Origin: Candidatus Zixiibacteriota bacterium
Lineage (GTDB): Bacteria; Zixibacteria; MSB-5A5; WJJR01
Direction of reading: 5' to 3'
DNA: 7,221 nt
NCBI GenBank assembly: GCA_020058315.1
Contig: JAGVEK010000104.1
Coordinates: 1 to 7,221 of the forward strand
The translations under genes and the position numbers were made by a program. Of the stretch, positions 1 to 5,176 are shown piece after piece. Within the stretch, counting starts at the first letter, position 1. Every line of letters starts with the position of its first letter. The notes below the pieces were generated by a model. The model saw only the letters and a program-made list of their open reading frames with translations, searched no databases and was not told the origin of the DNA.

Positions 1-285
1 AATCAGGTGACGATTGCCTACGAACCTGTTTGGGCGATCGGCACCGGGAGAGTCGCAACAGTTCAACAAGCGGGAGATGTTCACCGGTTTATTCGAGGTT
101 GGATCGAAAGGACTCACGCTGTCGATGCAGCCACCCGGATCAGGATTCAATACGGTGGGTCGGTCAAGGCGGATAACGCCGCAGAGTTGCTGACCGATCC
201 GGACATCGATGGCGCACTGGTTGGCGGCGCATCGCTGGATCCCGATCAATTCGACCGGATCATTCGTTCGGTTCCGTTGCAGTAA
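1..285 (+). CDS. tpiA: Triosephosphate isomerase, C-terminal part (5' end outside window)
   Basis: This is the last 94 codons of triosephosphate isomerase, the cytosolic glycolytic and gluconeogenic enzyme that interconverts dihydroxyacetone phosphate and glyceraldehyde 3-phosphate. The reading frame is open from base 1, so the GTG at base 7 is an internal Val codon and not a start. The motif AYEPVWAIGTG (residues 6-16 of the visible part) carries the catalytic Glu at residue 8 and begins the flexible active-site loop. IQYGGSVKADN (49-59) and GALVGGASL (71-79) are the phosphate-binding segments at the C-terminal end of the TIM barrel. The family is usually about 250 residues, so roughly 155 residues lie upstream of the window. 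The gene ends in TAA 42 bases before secG on the same strand, which suggests cotranscription. The family assignment is essentially certain. Confidence 0.97.
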   Translation, partial: NQVTIAYEPVWAIGTGRVATVQQAGDVHRFIRGWIERTHAVDAATRIRIQYGGSVKADNAAELLTDPDIDGALVGGASLDPDQFDRIIRSVPLQ

Positions 286-317
286 CAACGGGCCGGCTGG
301 AAATACCAATCGCAGTC

Positions 318-323
318 GGGAGG
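318..323 (+). promoter_or_regulatory. Ribosome binding site deciding the GTG start of secG
   Basis: GGGAGG ends four bases before the GTG at 328-330. It is the only strong Shine-Dalgarno match near the beginning of secG. It supports the GTG start, which gives a protein beginning directly with the first membrane segment, as expected for SecG. Confidence 0.7.
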
Positions 324-327
324 TATC

Positions 328-780
328 GTGTACGGTTTGTTGATTGCTCTGCACGTGTTGATTTGCACGACACTCATTATCTCGGTGCTCCTACAGTCGG
401 CCAAGGGCGAAGGTCTGGCCGGGGCGTTCGGTGGCACGTCGCTCACCGGAACAGTCTTTGGGGGCCGTGGTGCGGCCACTTTCCTTTCGCGCGCGACTTC
501 GATCCTGGCAGTGGCATTCATGGCCTCGTGCATTGTCATCGCCCTGATTCGCCCGTCTACCGGCACAAACGCTGTCACGGGCGGTTCGAGCGCGGTCGAA
601 GAGGCGGCTCGCCAGGGTCAACTACCTGAGGCCCAGCCGGTCCAGCAACCGGGCGCCGAGGGCAATGTCCAGCAGACAACGCCGACGCAGCAGCCAGCAG
701 GTCAGCCGCCTCCCGGTCCGGGAGATGAGTTGTTCAATAAAGAGGCTCCGGCGACCACACCTGACTCCGGGAAGAAGTAA
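328..780 (+). CDS. secG: Protein translocase subunit SecG with long Pro/Gln-rich tail
   Basis: SecG is the small membrane subunit that joins SecY and SecE in the general protein-secretion channel and assists SecA-driven export. The 150-residue product has two hydrophobic segments (about 1-22 and 55-75). Between them is the conserved cytoplasmic loop, with LLQSAKGEGLAGAFGG at 21-36 and GGRGAATFLSRAT at 45-57, which is diagnostic for the family. Residues from about 78 to 150 form a low-complexity tail rich in Pro, Gln, Gly and Ala, ending in GKK. Short SecG proteins of 75-110 residues lack this, but many phyla have tails of this kind, probably disordered. The GTG start is supported by GGGAGG just upstream. 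The gene follows tpiA by 42 bases and precedes a tRNA-Leu by 27 bases, a common order that probably reflects one transcription unit. The identification is firm; nothing is known about the tail. Confidence 0.95.
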   Translation: MYGLLIALHVLICTTLIISVLLQSAKGEGLAGAFGGTSLTGTVFGGRGAATFLSRATSILAVAFMASCIVIALIRPSTGTNAVTGGSSAVEEAARQGQLPEAQPVQQPGAEGNVQQTTPTQQPAGQPPPGPGDELFNKEAPATTPDSGKK

Positions 781-807
781 GCTTTCGTGTTGATCGATAG
801 ATCTTGT

Positions 808-893
808 GCCGAAGTGGTGGAATTGGCAGACACGCCATCTTGAGGGGGTGGTGGGTACCCCCCGTGCGGGTTCAAATCCCGCCTTCGGCACCA
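808..893 (+). tRNA. trnL(GAG): tRNA-Leu, anticodon GAG, CCA encoded
   Basis: The acceptor arms GCCGAAG (808-814) and CTTCGGC (883-889) pair perfectly, followed by discriminator A890 and an encoded CCA at 891-893. The D stem is GTG/CAC (817-819 with 831-833), and its loop holds the AATTGGCAGA consensus. The anticodon stem CCATC/GGTGG (835-839 with 847-851) closes a seven-base loop at 840-846 with anticodon GAG at 842-844. The T arm is GCGGG/CCCGC (866-870 with 878-882) around TTCAAAT. A long variable arm at 852-865 makes it a class II tRNA, which fits leucine. It reads Leu codons CTC and CTT. It lies 27 bases after secG on the same strand and is probably processed from that transcript. tRNA 3' ends are frequent integration sites, and accessory genes begin just downstream. 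Confidence 0.96.
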
Positions 894-947
894 AAGGCAA
901 CAAGTACTCCCCGCTCTCAAAATCCTCGAATCAGTAGATACCGGACA

Positions 948-969
948 ATCCTGGCTATCTGAGCAGGAT
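948..969 (-). terminator. Possible stem-loop at the end of the tcmP/DUF5131 unit
   Basis: ATCCTG (948-953) pairs with CAGGAT (964-969) around a ten-base loop, and flanking CAAT and ATTG offer further partial pairing. The hairpin begins at the stop codon of the DUF5131 gene, so it would form at the 3' end of that mRNA and also in any readthrough from the tRNA side. There is no T-run after it on either strand, so it is not a classical intrinsic terminator. The rest of 894-968 shows no gene. Confidence 0.3.
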
Positions 970-1727
970 CAGATTGCACCTGCAGTCGCAACGGATTTGT
1001 TCCGCGCTCGCCATAGCCTCGGCGTCGGCATCTGGCCCCAAGTGTCTCCATCGAGAAGCCGCCTGTTCCGCTTCTTCTGCACCCCTCCCCACTGCTTGAA
1101 GAAGAACGGCACCTCTTGGACCAGACACTTGTCGCGGATCTGGCGGATCCAGTCGGCTTCCGTGGGTCGGCAACCGGGACCGGATTCTCCGCCCACAATG
1201 ACCCAGTCGATGCCAGTCAGAGGCAGATTGGGGATCGGTGCGAGCAGGGGTTCAACCGAAAGAAAACGCACAGCGGCCGGCACTTTGCGCAGGTCGTGGA
1301 TGCGGTGAACATAGGCTGGTGTCTCCACACTGACACCCATCCAGACATTCTGCGGCCACGGCAGGCTGGCATAGACTGCGGCGAGGCGGTCGGCCCGCTT
1401 GGTGAGAATCTGGAACTGGTGCCACGAGGCGCGAACCATCACGTCGAAGGTTTGCTGGATGAACTCGAGCGGCACATCCTTGTGGAAGAGGTCGCTCATC
1501 GAATTGACGAAGATGACCTGGGGCTTCTTCCAGCGCAGTGGCATTTCGACCACCAGCGGATGGAGAGCCAATTCAAAACCGTTGCGGTAATTCTCCGATC
1601 CCATCGCCTTGAGCCGCCGCGCCATCCGCTCGGCATAGCAGAACTTGCAACCAGGACTGACCTTATCGCACCCGGTGACAGGGTTCCACGTGGAGTTGGT
1701 CCATTCGATGGTGGAGGATTGTGCCAT
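969..1727 (-). CDS. Three-Cys-motif DUF5131 protein (phage Gp37/Gp68 family)
   Basis: This 252-residue protein belongs to the DUF5131 family, first named for mycobacteriophage Gp37 and Gp68. The N-terminal IEWTNSTWNPVTGC segment leads into the three-cysteine cluster C20-x6-C27-x2-C30 followed by YAERMARR. This looks like a metal or iron-sulfur site and recalls the CxxxCxxC loop of radical SAM enzymes, although the spacing differs. Other hallmarks in order are FVNSMSDLFHKDVP (73-86), FQILTKRADRL (105-115), VSVE (132-135), RFLSVEPLL (154-162), VIVGGESGPGCRP (176-188) and FFFKQWGG (208-215). The repeated strand-end motifs suggest a TIM-barrel-like fold. Length is normal, so the gene looks intact. 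It follows tcmP on the same strand, with 17 bases between the tcmP stop and this ATG, the recurrent pairing from which TcmP takes its name. Radical SAM chemistry is inference; substrate and role are unknown to me. Confidence 0.93.
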   Translation of the reverse strand: MAQSSTIEWTNSTWNPVTGCDKVSPGCKFCYAERMARRLKAMGSENYRNGFELALHPLVVEMPLRWKKPQVIFVNSMSDLFHKDVPLEFIQQTFDVMVRASWHQFQILTKRADRLAAVYASLPWPQNVWMGVSVETPAYVHRIHDLRKVPAAVRFLSVEPLLAPIPNLPLTGIDWVIVGGESGPGCRPTEADWIRQIRDKCLVQEVPFFFKQWGGVQKKRNRRLLDGDTWGQMPTPRLWRARNKSVATAGAI

Positions 1728-1732
1728 GGCTC

Positions 1733-1745
1733 GCGGATACTCCGC
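1733..1745 (-). promoter_or_regulatory. Hairpin in the tcmP/DUF5131 junction
   Basis: GCGGA (1733-1737) and TCCGC (1741-1745) are perfect inverted arms around a three-base loop. They lie wholly inside the 17 bases between the TAG of tcmP and the ATG of the DUF5131 gene. On the coding strand the hairpin includes GGAG (complement of 1740-1743), the only Shine-Dalgarno-like match before that ATG. Folding could therefore hide the ribosome binding site until ribosomes finishing tcmP open it. The pairing is seen directly; the regulatory role is inference. Confidence 0.35.
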
Positions 1746-2642
1746 CTACCGGTACTTGCTGAAGATGTCCGCTACAATATCCTCGGCCACCGGTTGTTGG
1801 GAAGCAACAAAGAGGTAATAGAGAATGGAACCAGTCGAATTCCGCATCGGGATGGGCTCAGGAACATGCATGAACCCCGCGACCTCGCGTAACCGATCAC
1901 GGTAAGCTCTGGCGATGGTCTGGTTGTCCACCTTTTCCTCATGGCCAAACAAGTCCAAGGAGGTGTCGTAGACAACTTTCTCCCAGCTCCCGTCGCCCCA
2001 AAATCGCGTCATCCGCGCCTTCTGCTCCGGAGCCACCCGGTCTGGATTTCGTCTAGCAACATTCATGTTGATGTCCATGATCGGGAAATTGAGGAAGAGT
2101 TCGATGCTCTTCATCTCCCCGGCGGCTTGGACGACGACCCAGTTCAGATGAAGCCCATATGGGTCGAGGAGGCAGAGACCCCGTCGATATTCGGCCCAGA
2201 GAACTCTCGGAAAGACCCGTTCTATCAAGATCTCATTCGAGTCTCCCGTGTATGTGAGGACGTCGGGCCGATCGCCGACAATCTCACGGAGCGATTTAGT
2301 CCGGGCTCCATCAATGTCGATGAAATGATGTTCTGAGAAAGGAGGCTGGACCAGCAACGCGTTGAGAGGCGATCCGGGCACAAACTCTCCGGAGGCACGG
2401 GAGACGTGTGTCCCCGGTCCGGCGAAGGCATCAATGTAGACCCTCTTCCAACTGGGATGGCGCTTCGCGATTATCGTATTGTACGCCGATGCGTACTTGC
2501 GGATAATATCGAGTTTGATTTCGCTCCAAGGTCCGATCTCGTCAAGTAGCTGAGGCATTTGGCCAATGGATACGATCTCTATCTGAGCTTGCCAAGCCCA
2601 TTCTCGACTGTACATATCATTTCTTCTTGGATGTCGAGACAA
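1746..2642 (-). CDS. tcmP: Three-Cys-motif partner protein TcmP
   Basis: TcmP proteins are defined by regular occurrence beside three-Cys-motif DUF5131 proteins, as here. Numbering the 298-residue version, the family signature begins at GPWSEIKLDIIRKYA (37-51). YIDAFAGPGTH (69-79) and GSPLNAL (90-96) follow, then HHFIDID (105-111), YTGDSNEIL (131-139) and LLDPYGLHLNW (158-168). These resemble nucleotide-binding and acidic motifs of Rossmann-fold SAM-dependent methyltransferases, so SAM binding is a reasonable inference; no catalytic motif such as NPPY is seen. The C-terminus GSILYYLFVASQQP (271-284) is typical, so the gene is full length. The start is uncertain. TTG at 2642 has AGGA nine bases upstream. 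ATG at 2615 has an AAGAAGAA purine run upstream and gives 289 residues. Family similarity begins only near residue 29, so ATG at 2558 is also possible. Function is not established. Confidence 0.9.
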   Translation of the reverse strand: MSRHPRRNDMYSREWAWQAQIEIVSIGQMPQLLDEIGPWSEIKLDIIRKYASAYNTIIAKRHPSWKRVYIDAFAGPGTHVSRASGEFVPGSPLNALLVQPPFSEHHFIDIDGARTKSLREIVGDRPDVLTYTGDSNEILIERVFPRVLWAEYRRGLCLLDPYGLHLNWVVVQAAGEMKSIELFLNFPIMDINMNVARRNPDRVAPEQKARMTRFWGDGSWEKVVYDTSLDLFGHEEKVDNQTIARAYRDRLREVAGFMHVPEPIPMRNSTGSILYYLFVASQQPVAEDIVADIFSKYR

Positions 2643-2687
2643 GTACTGGTATCCTGCACGGCCAGAATCAGAACTCCGAAACCAAAT

Positions 2688-2691
2688 GGAG
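2688..2691 (+). promoter_or_regulatory. Ribosome binding site deciding the ATG start of the PPIase gene
   Basis: GGAG lies seven bases before the ATG at 2699. This ATG opens a typical lipoprotein signal peptide (MKTITLKVACLSAL). The frame is open further upstream to a TTG at 2627, but that longer start would put 24 hydrophilic residues ahead of the signal peptide and has no comparable ribosome binding site. Confidence 0.7.
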
Positions 2692-2698
2692 ATTTCAC

Positions 2699-3304
2699 AT
2701 GAAAACGATCACCCTCAAGGTTGCCTGCCTTTCGGCACTCATGACCGTCGGCTCTCCCTTCTTCCTAGGCTGCAGCCACAAGTCCACTGGTCCCTCGAAT
2801 CGCGGACAACCGTACACATCAATCACATTCGCAGAAGGTGCAAAGCCACATGTCGTGATGGAAACGTCCCTGGGACGGATGGTATTTGAGCTTTGGCCGG
2901 ACAACGCGCGAGAGAACTGCCAGAATTTCGTTTACCTTAGTGTCACCGGATTTTACGATTCGCTGACTATTCACCGCGTGGTGCCCGGCTTCGTCATTCA
3001 GGGAGGCGATCCCAAGGGCAACGGTACAGGCGGACCCGGATATACTGTTCCCGCAGAATTTTCCGCCTGGCCACTCGTCCTGGGGACACTCGCGATGGCG
3101 CGGGGCAATGACATCAATTCCGCGGGTTCTCAGTTCTTCGTTTGTCTGGGACGGCTGACGTCACTGGATGGCAAGTACACGGTCATCGGGCAGATCATCG
3201 ACGGTCTCGATGTGCTACGAGCGATCGAGAGAGTGCCCATCCAGGGTGAACGACCGGATCCGCCTGTGTATTTGACCAGAGTGTATGCGGAGTTTCTGGC
3301 ATAG
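2699..3304 (+). CDS. Cyclophilin-type peptidyl-prolyl cis-trans isomerase, probable lipoprotein
   Basis: The 201-residue product is a cyclophilin-type prolyl isomerase, an enzyme that speeds cis-trans isomerisation of X-Pro bonds during protein folding. Residues 1-24 are a lipoprotein-like signal peptide with FFLGC placing the lipidated Cys at 25. The -3 residue is Phe rather than the usual Leu, so lipidation is likely but not certain. The cyclophilin domain runs from about 51 to 200: METSLGRMVFELWPDNA (54-70), IHRVVPGFVIQGGDP (91-105) with catalytic Arg93, GTLAMAR (129-135), NSAGSQFFVCL (140-150) and YTVIGQIIDG (160-169). It matches the compact single-domain bacterial form. The protein would act at a membrane surface outside the cytoplasm. 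The gene is divergent from tcmP with only 56-83 bases between the starts, so promoters must lie close together or overlap. It may be a resident gene rather than cargo. Confidence 0.94.
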   Translation: MKTITLKVACLSALMTVGSPFFLGCSHKSTGPSNRGQPYTSITFAEGAKPHVVMETSLGRMVFELWPDNARENCQNFVYLSVTGFYDSLTIHRVVPGFVIQGGDPKGNGTGGPGYTVPAEFSAWPLVLGTLAMARGNDINSAGSQFFVCLGRLTSLDGKYTVIGQIIDGLDVLRAIERVPIQGERPDPPVYLTRVYAEFLA

Positions 3305-3369
3305 GGGTAGGTGCTTGTCTGGCGGGATAGCACAGGCCTGCCCTATCGAACTGAGGTGTAGTCTGAAAT

Positions 3370-3602
3370 GGGCGCAATCCCCATCCCCGCCCCCTCGGCC
3401 AGCACCATGACCGGCCCCTCGTAGCGGTACCCGCCTTCGAGCGGATCGGTCGCCATCAGGAGCGGCGTGTCGAGGTCGAGCGTGTGCGCCGGACCGATGC
3501 CGGCGGCCATTGCCAGCGAGCGACCCATCGCAAGGCGAGTTTCCATCATCCCCCCGAACATGATCCGCAGGCCGGCGGTCAGTGGAGCATGGGGACATCG
3601 AG
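3370..3602 (-). pseudogene. Decayed 3' fragment of a dipeptide epimerase gene
   Basis: Bases 3370-3584 align without gaps to 5213-5427 in the intact epimerase gene, at about 192 of 215 identical bases. The encoded stretch IMFGGMMETRLAMG through GAGMGIAP matches the enzyme's C-terminal region, including the substrate-binding DLD motif. Around 3584 the homology continues only after a one-base deletion: in the shifted frame DVPML corresponds to DIALF of the intact copy, giving weaker similarity to about 3602. The N-terminal three quarters is missing, and the last residues (ISDYTSVR) are unrelated to the intact C-terminus. The ATG at 3654 would give a 103-residue ORF, but its first 27 or so residues do not resemble the family, so I do not call it a functional gene. 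It is a direct repeat of the intact copy, same orientation, 1843 bases away. Confidence 0.85.
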
Positions 3603-3650
3603 GGGTGCGGTAACAATGCGGCCAATAGGTCGCCCCCAACCCCCTGCGAG

Positions 3651-3750
3651 CCAATGAGATAGGCCAATCAACTCAAAGTAGCTCAATTGACTTAATTTAG
3701 CCGATTACCTAACCATATCTCGATTAGATCGCCTTTCATCCGTCACCGGA
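3651..3750 (+). repeat. Tandem 100-base repeat, unit 1
   Basis: This is the first of two adjacent imperfect copies with a period of exactly 100 bases. It differs from unit 2 at about 21 of 100 positions with no gaps. The best conserved parts are CTTAATTTAG (3691-3700) and the segment from TTACCTAA to TTAGATC (3705-3730), which contains the small dyad ATCT-CGATT-AGAT (3717-3729). A perfect palindrome TCAATTGA lies at 3683-3690 in this unit only. The composition is much richer in A and T than the surrounding genes. No coding function is evident. Confidence 0.85.
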
Positions 3751-3850
3751 GCAATGGGATAGGCCGATCAAGTGAAATTGACTCGTTCGACTTAATTTAG
3801 TCTCTTACCTAAACATATCTCAATTAGATCACCTTCCATTCGTCAACTGA
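3751..3850 (+). repeat. Tandem 100-base repeat, unit 2
   Basis: This second copy directly abuts unit 1 and ends ten bases before the putative -35 box of the ATPase gene. CTTAATTTAG (3791-3800) is identical in both units. TTACCTAA, CATATCT and ATTAGATC recur at the same offsets, with the dyad ATCT-CAATT-AGAT at 3817-3829. The two units have about 79% identity with changes spread throughout, which implies an old duplication or retention of only part of each unit. The position suggests an operator or binding array for the downstream gene, but that is inference. Confidence 0.85.
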
Positions 3851-3859
3851 GAATTCTTC

Positions 3860-3889
3860 TTGATCTCTCATGAATTCAATAGATATAAT
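3860..3889 (+). promoter_or_regulatory. Predicted sigma-70-type promoter of the ATPase gene
   Basis: A perfect -10 box TATAAT occurs at 3884-3889. A partial -35 box TTGATC (four of six consensus bases) lies at 3860-3865 with an 18-base spacer. The -10 box ends 26 bases before the ATG of the ATPase gene, leaving a short leader with only a weak ribosome binding site (GAGTGA, 3904-3909). This is the clearest promoter match I found in the window. Confidence 0.6.
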
Positions 3890-3893
3890 TGAA
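3875..3893. promoter_or_regulatory. Inverted repeat across the -10 box, possible operator
   Basis: TTCAAT (3875-3880) and ATTGAA (3888-3893) are perfect six-base arms around a seven-base spacer. The spacer and right arm overlap the TATAAT at 3884-3889. A dimeric protein bound here would block the promoter, so autoregulation by the winged-helix ATPase or control by another regulator is possible. AT-rich DNA gives such dyads by chance, so confidence is modest. Confidence 0.4.
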
Positions 3894-3915
3894 TCACAAT
3901 TCAGAGTGAAAACTC

Positions 3916-5139
3916 ATGACAAAGAGAGCGATCCAGACCTTGGAGAATCCCTACAGACCCGGGGCGGGGCACATGCCGCCCTATCTTGCAGGGCGCGAGA
4001 AAGAAACCGATGAATTCGAGCGGCTCCTCAAGCAGACCACAATTCTGAGCAATCTTGTGCTCACAGGACTCCGAGGAACTGGAAAGACAGTCCTTTTGGA
4101 GACGTTCAGACCAATCGCAGTTCGGGGGGGCTGGTTCTGGGTGGGATCCGACTTGTCGGAATCAGCCAGTGTCAGCGAACAGAGCATGGCAATACGACTG
4201 ATGACCGATCTTTCTGTTGTAACGTCCTCAGTCATCACGGCCACGCGCCGCGAGCGACAGATAGGTTTCGGGGGGCGAAGCAAGAAGACGCATCAGACAA
4301 TGGATTACCTCGCACTCCTGGAAACATACGACGCGACACCGGGACTGGTGTCCGACAAATTGAAAAACGTTCTTGAGATCTCGTGGGCAAATCTCTCAAG
4401 ACTCGACTGTCGAGGTCTAATCTTTGCCTACGATGAGGCGCAAAACCTCGCCGACGGCCTGACGGCCGGGGAATACCCGCTATCGCTCCTGCTCGACGTT
4501 TTTCAATCCATCCAGAAGAAGGGTGTGCCCTTCCTTCTGGCGCTAGTCGGGTTGCCGACGCTGCACACTCAGCTTGTGAACGCCCGCACTTACTCTGAAC
4601 GGATGTTCCGCGTGCTATTCCTCGATCGGTTGAGCAACGAGGCCTCTCGAGAAGCAATTCTCAAACCCCTCGAGAGCATGGAGCACTCAATCCCATTCAC
4701 ACCCAAAGCTATCAAGAGCACCATCGAGAACTCGGGAGGATACCCATTCTTCATCCAGTTCATCTGCCGGGAGGCATACGACCTCGCGCTTCAAAAGCTC
4801 GCGGCGGGGAAACCCCCGAAACTCTCCATTGATGAGATCCTCAGGAAGCTGGATTCAGATTTCTTCGCGGCCCGCTGGTCCCGTGCCACGGATCGGCAAA
4901 GAGAATTATTGTCCGTGGCCGCAAGGATCGAAGGATCGGAAACGGAGTTTACCATCCAGCAGTTGGTGGAGCACTCCAAGAAGGAACTGGCGAAACCCTT
5001 CAGTGCCAGCCATGCCAATCAAATGCTCGTCTCTCTTTGTGAAGCGGGCCTGGTGTACAAGAACCGACGAGGCAAGTACTCATTCGCTGTTCCACTTCTT
5101 AATCGTTTCATCATCCGGCAGATGAAACAGCGCAAGTAG
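3916..5139 (+). CDS. ORC/Cdc6-like AAA ATPase with C-terminal winged helix
   Basis: The 407-residue product starts with NPYRPGAGHMPPYLAGR (11-27), the N-terminal box of a widespread bacterial family of AAA ATPases resembling ORC1/Cdc6. Walker A is GLRGTGKT (51-58), with Lys57 and Thr58. Walker B is LIFAYDEAQ (168-176), with Asp173 and Glu174. A sensor-1-like strand LLALVGLP (207-214) follows. YSERMFR (226-232) may carry the arginine finger. GGYPFFIQFICREA (274-287) is the lid helix region. Residues from about 322 to 407 look like a winged helix, with TDRQRELLSVAA, an LVSLCEAGLVYKNRRGKYSF recognition and wing segment, and PLLNRFIIR. It probably binds DNA or acts as an ATP-driven switch. All nucleotide-binding motifs are present, so it should be active. 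No partner gene lies on the same strand. It has its own promoter and is flanked by duplicated epimerase sequence. Biological role unknown. Confidence 0.88.
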   Translation: MTKRAIQTLENPYRPGAGHMPPYLAGREKETDEFERLLKQTTILSNLVLTGLRGTGKTVLLETFRPIAVRGGWFWVGSDLSESASVSEQSMAIRLMTDLSVVTSSVITATRRERQIGFGGRSKKTHQTMDYLALLETYDATPGLVSDKLKNVLEISWANLSRLDCRGLIFAYDEAQNLADGLTAGEYPLSLLLDVFQSIQKKGVPFLLALVGLPTLHTQLVNARTYSERMFRVLFLDRLSNEASREAILKPLESMEHSIPFTPKAIKSTIENSGGYPFFIQFICREAYDLALQKLAAGKPPKLSIDEILRKLDSDFFAARWSRATDRQRELLSVAARIEGSETEFTIQQLVEHSKKELAKPFSASHANQMLVSLCEAGLVYKNRRGKYSFAVPLLNRFIIRQMKQRK

Positions 5140-5140
5140 T

Positions 5141-5176
5141 GCCGGAACCGCCCTCTGACAAATCCGGTCCTCCGGC
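5141..5176. terminator. Stem-loop between the convergent ATPase and epimerase genes
   Basis: GCCGGA (5141-5146) pairs with TCCGGC (5171-5176), and after a two-base bulge ACCG (5147-5150) pairs with CGGT (5165-5168) around a 14-base loop. It starts two bases after the ATPase stop and lies between two converging genes, where a bidirectional terminator is expected. There is no T-run, so strength is uncertain. Confidence 0.4.

Noticed and set aside
808..893. Direct repeat of the tRNA 3' end as an attachment site
   Set aside because: I scanned the rest of the window for the T-arm and acceptor sequence and found no second copy, so no att pair can be claimed.
1116..1892. Long open frame on the + strand, 258 codons
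   Set aside because: It lies antisense across the DUF5131 gene and the end of tcmP, both of which have clear family motifs; its translation shows no recognisable domain.
2627..2698. Upstream TTG start for the PPIase
   Set aside because: It would place a hydrophilic 24-residue extension before a good signal peptide, whereas the ATG at 2699 has GGAG at the right distance.
3320..3348. Terminator after the PPIase gene
   Set aside because: GATAG and CTATC with an inner CAGGCCTG give only short, poorly stacked pairing and no T-run follows; the signal is too weak to annotate.
3343..3654. 103-codon ORF containing the epimerase-like segment, as an intact small gene
   Set aside because: Its first 27 or so residues and its last eight are unrelated to the family, all catalytic Lys and metal-binding residues are absent, and homology crosses a frameshift at its N-terminal side. 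It is listed as a pseudogene.
3215..3667. 150-codon open frame on the - strand
   Set aside because: It overlaps the PPIase 3' end and is out of frame with the epimerase homology over 3370-3584. Only a few residues near 3585-3602 match the shifted epimerase frame, which fits a frameshifted relic rather than a gene.
3651..3850. CRISPR-like array
   Set aside because: There are only two units, they are contiguous 100-base imperfect copies with no spacer and repeat alternation, and there is no cas gene nearby.
4235..4657. 140-codon open frame on the - strand
   Set aside because: It is an out-of-frame shadow of the ATPase gene with Arg/Ser/Pro-rich translation and no motif.
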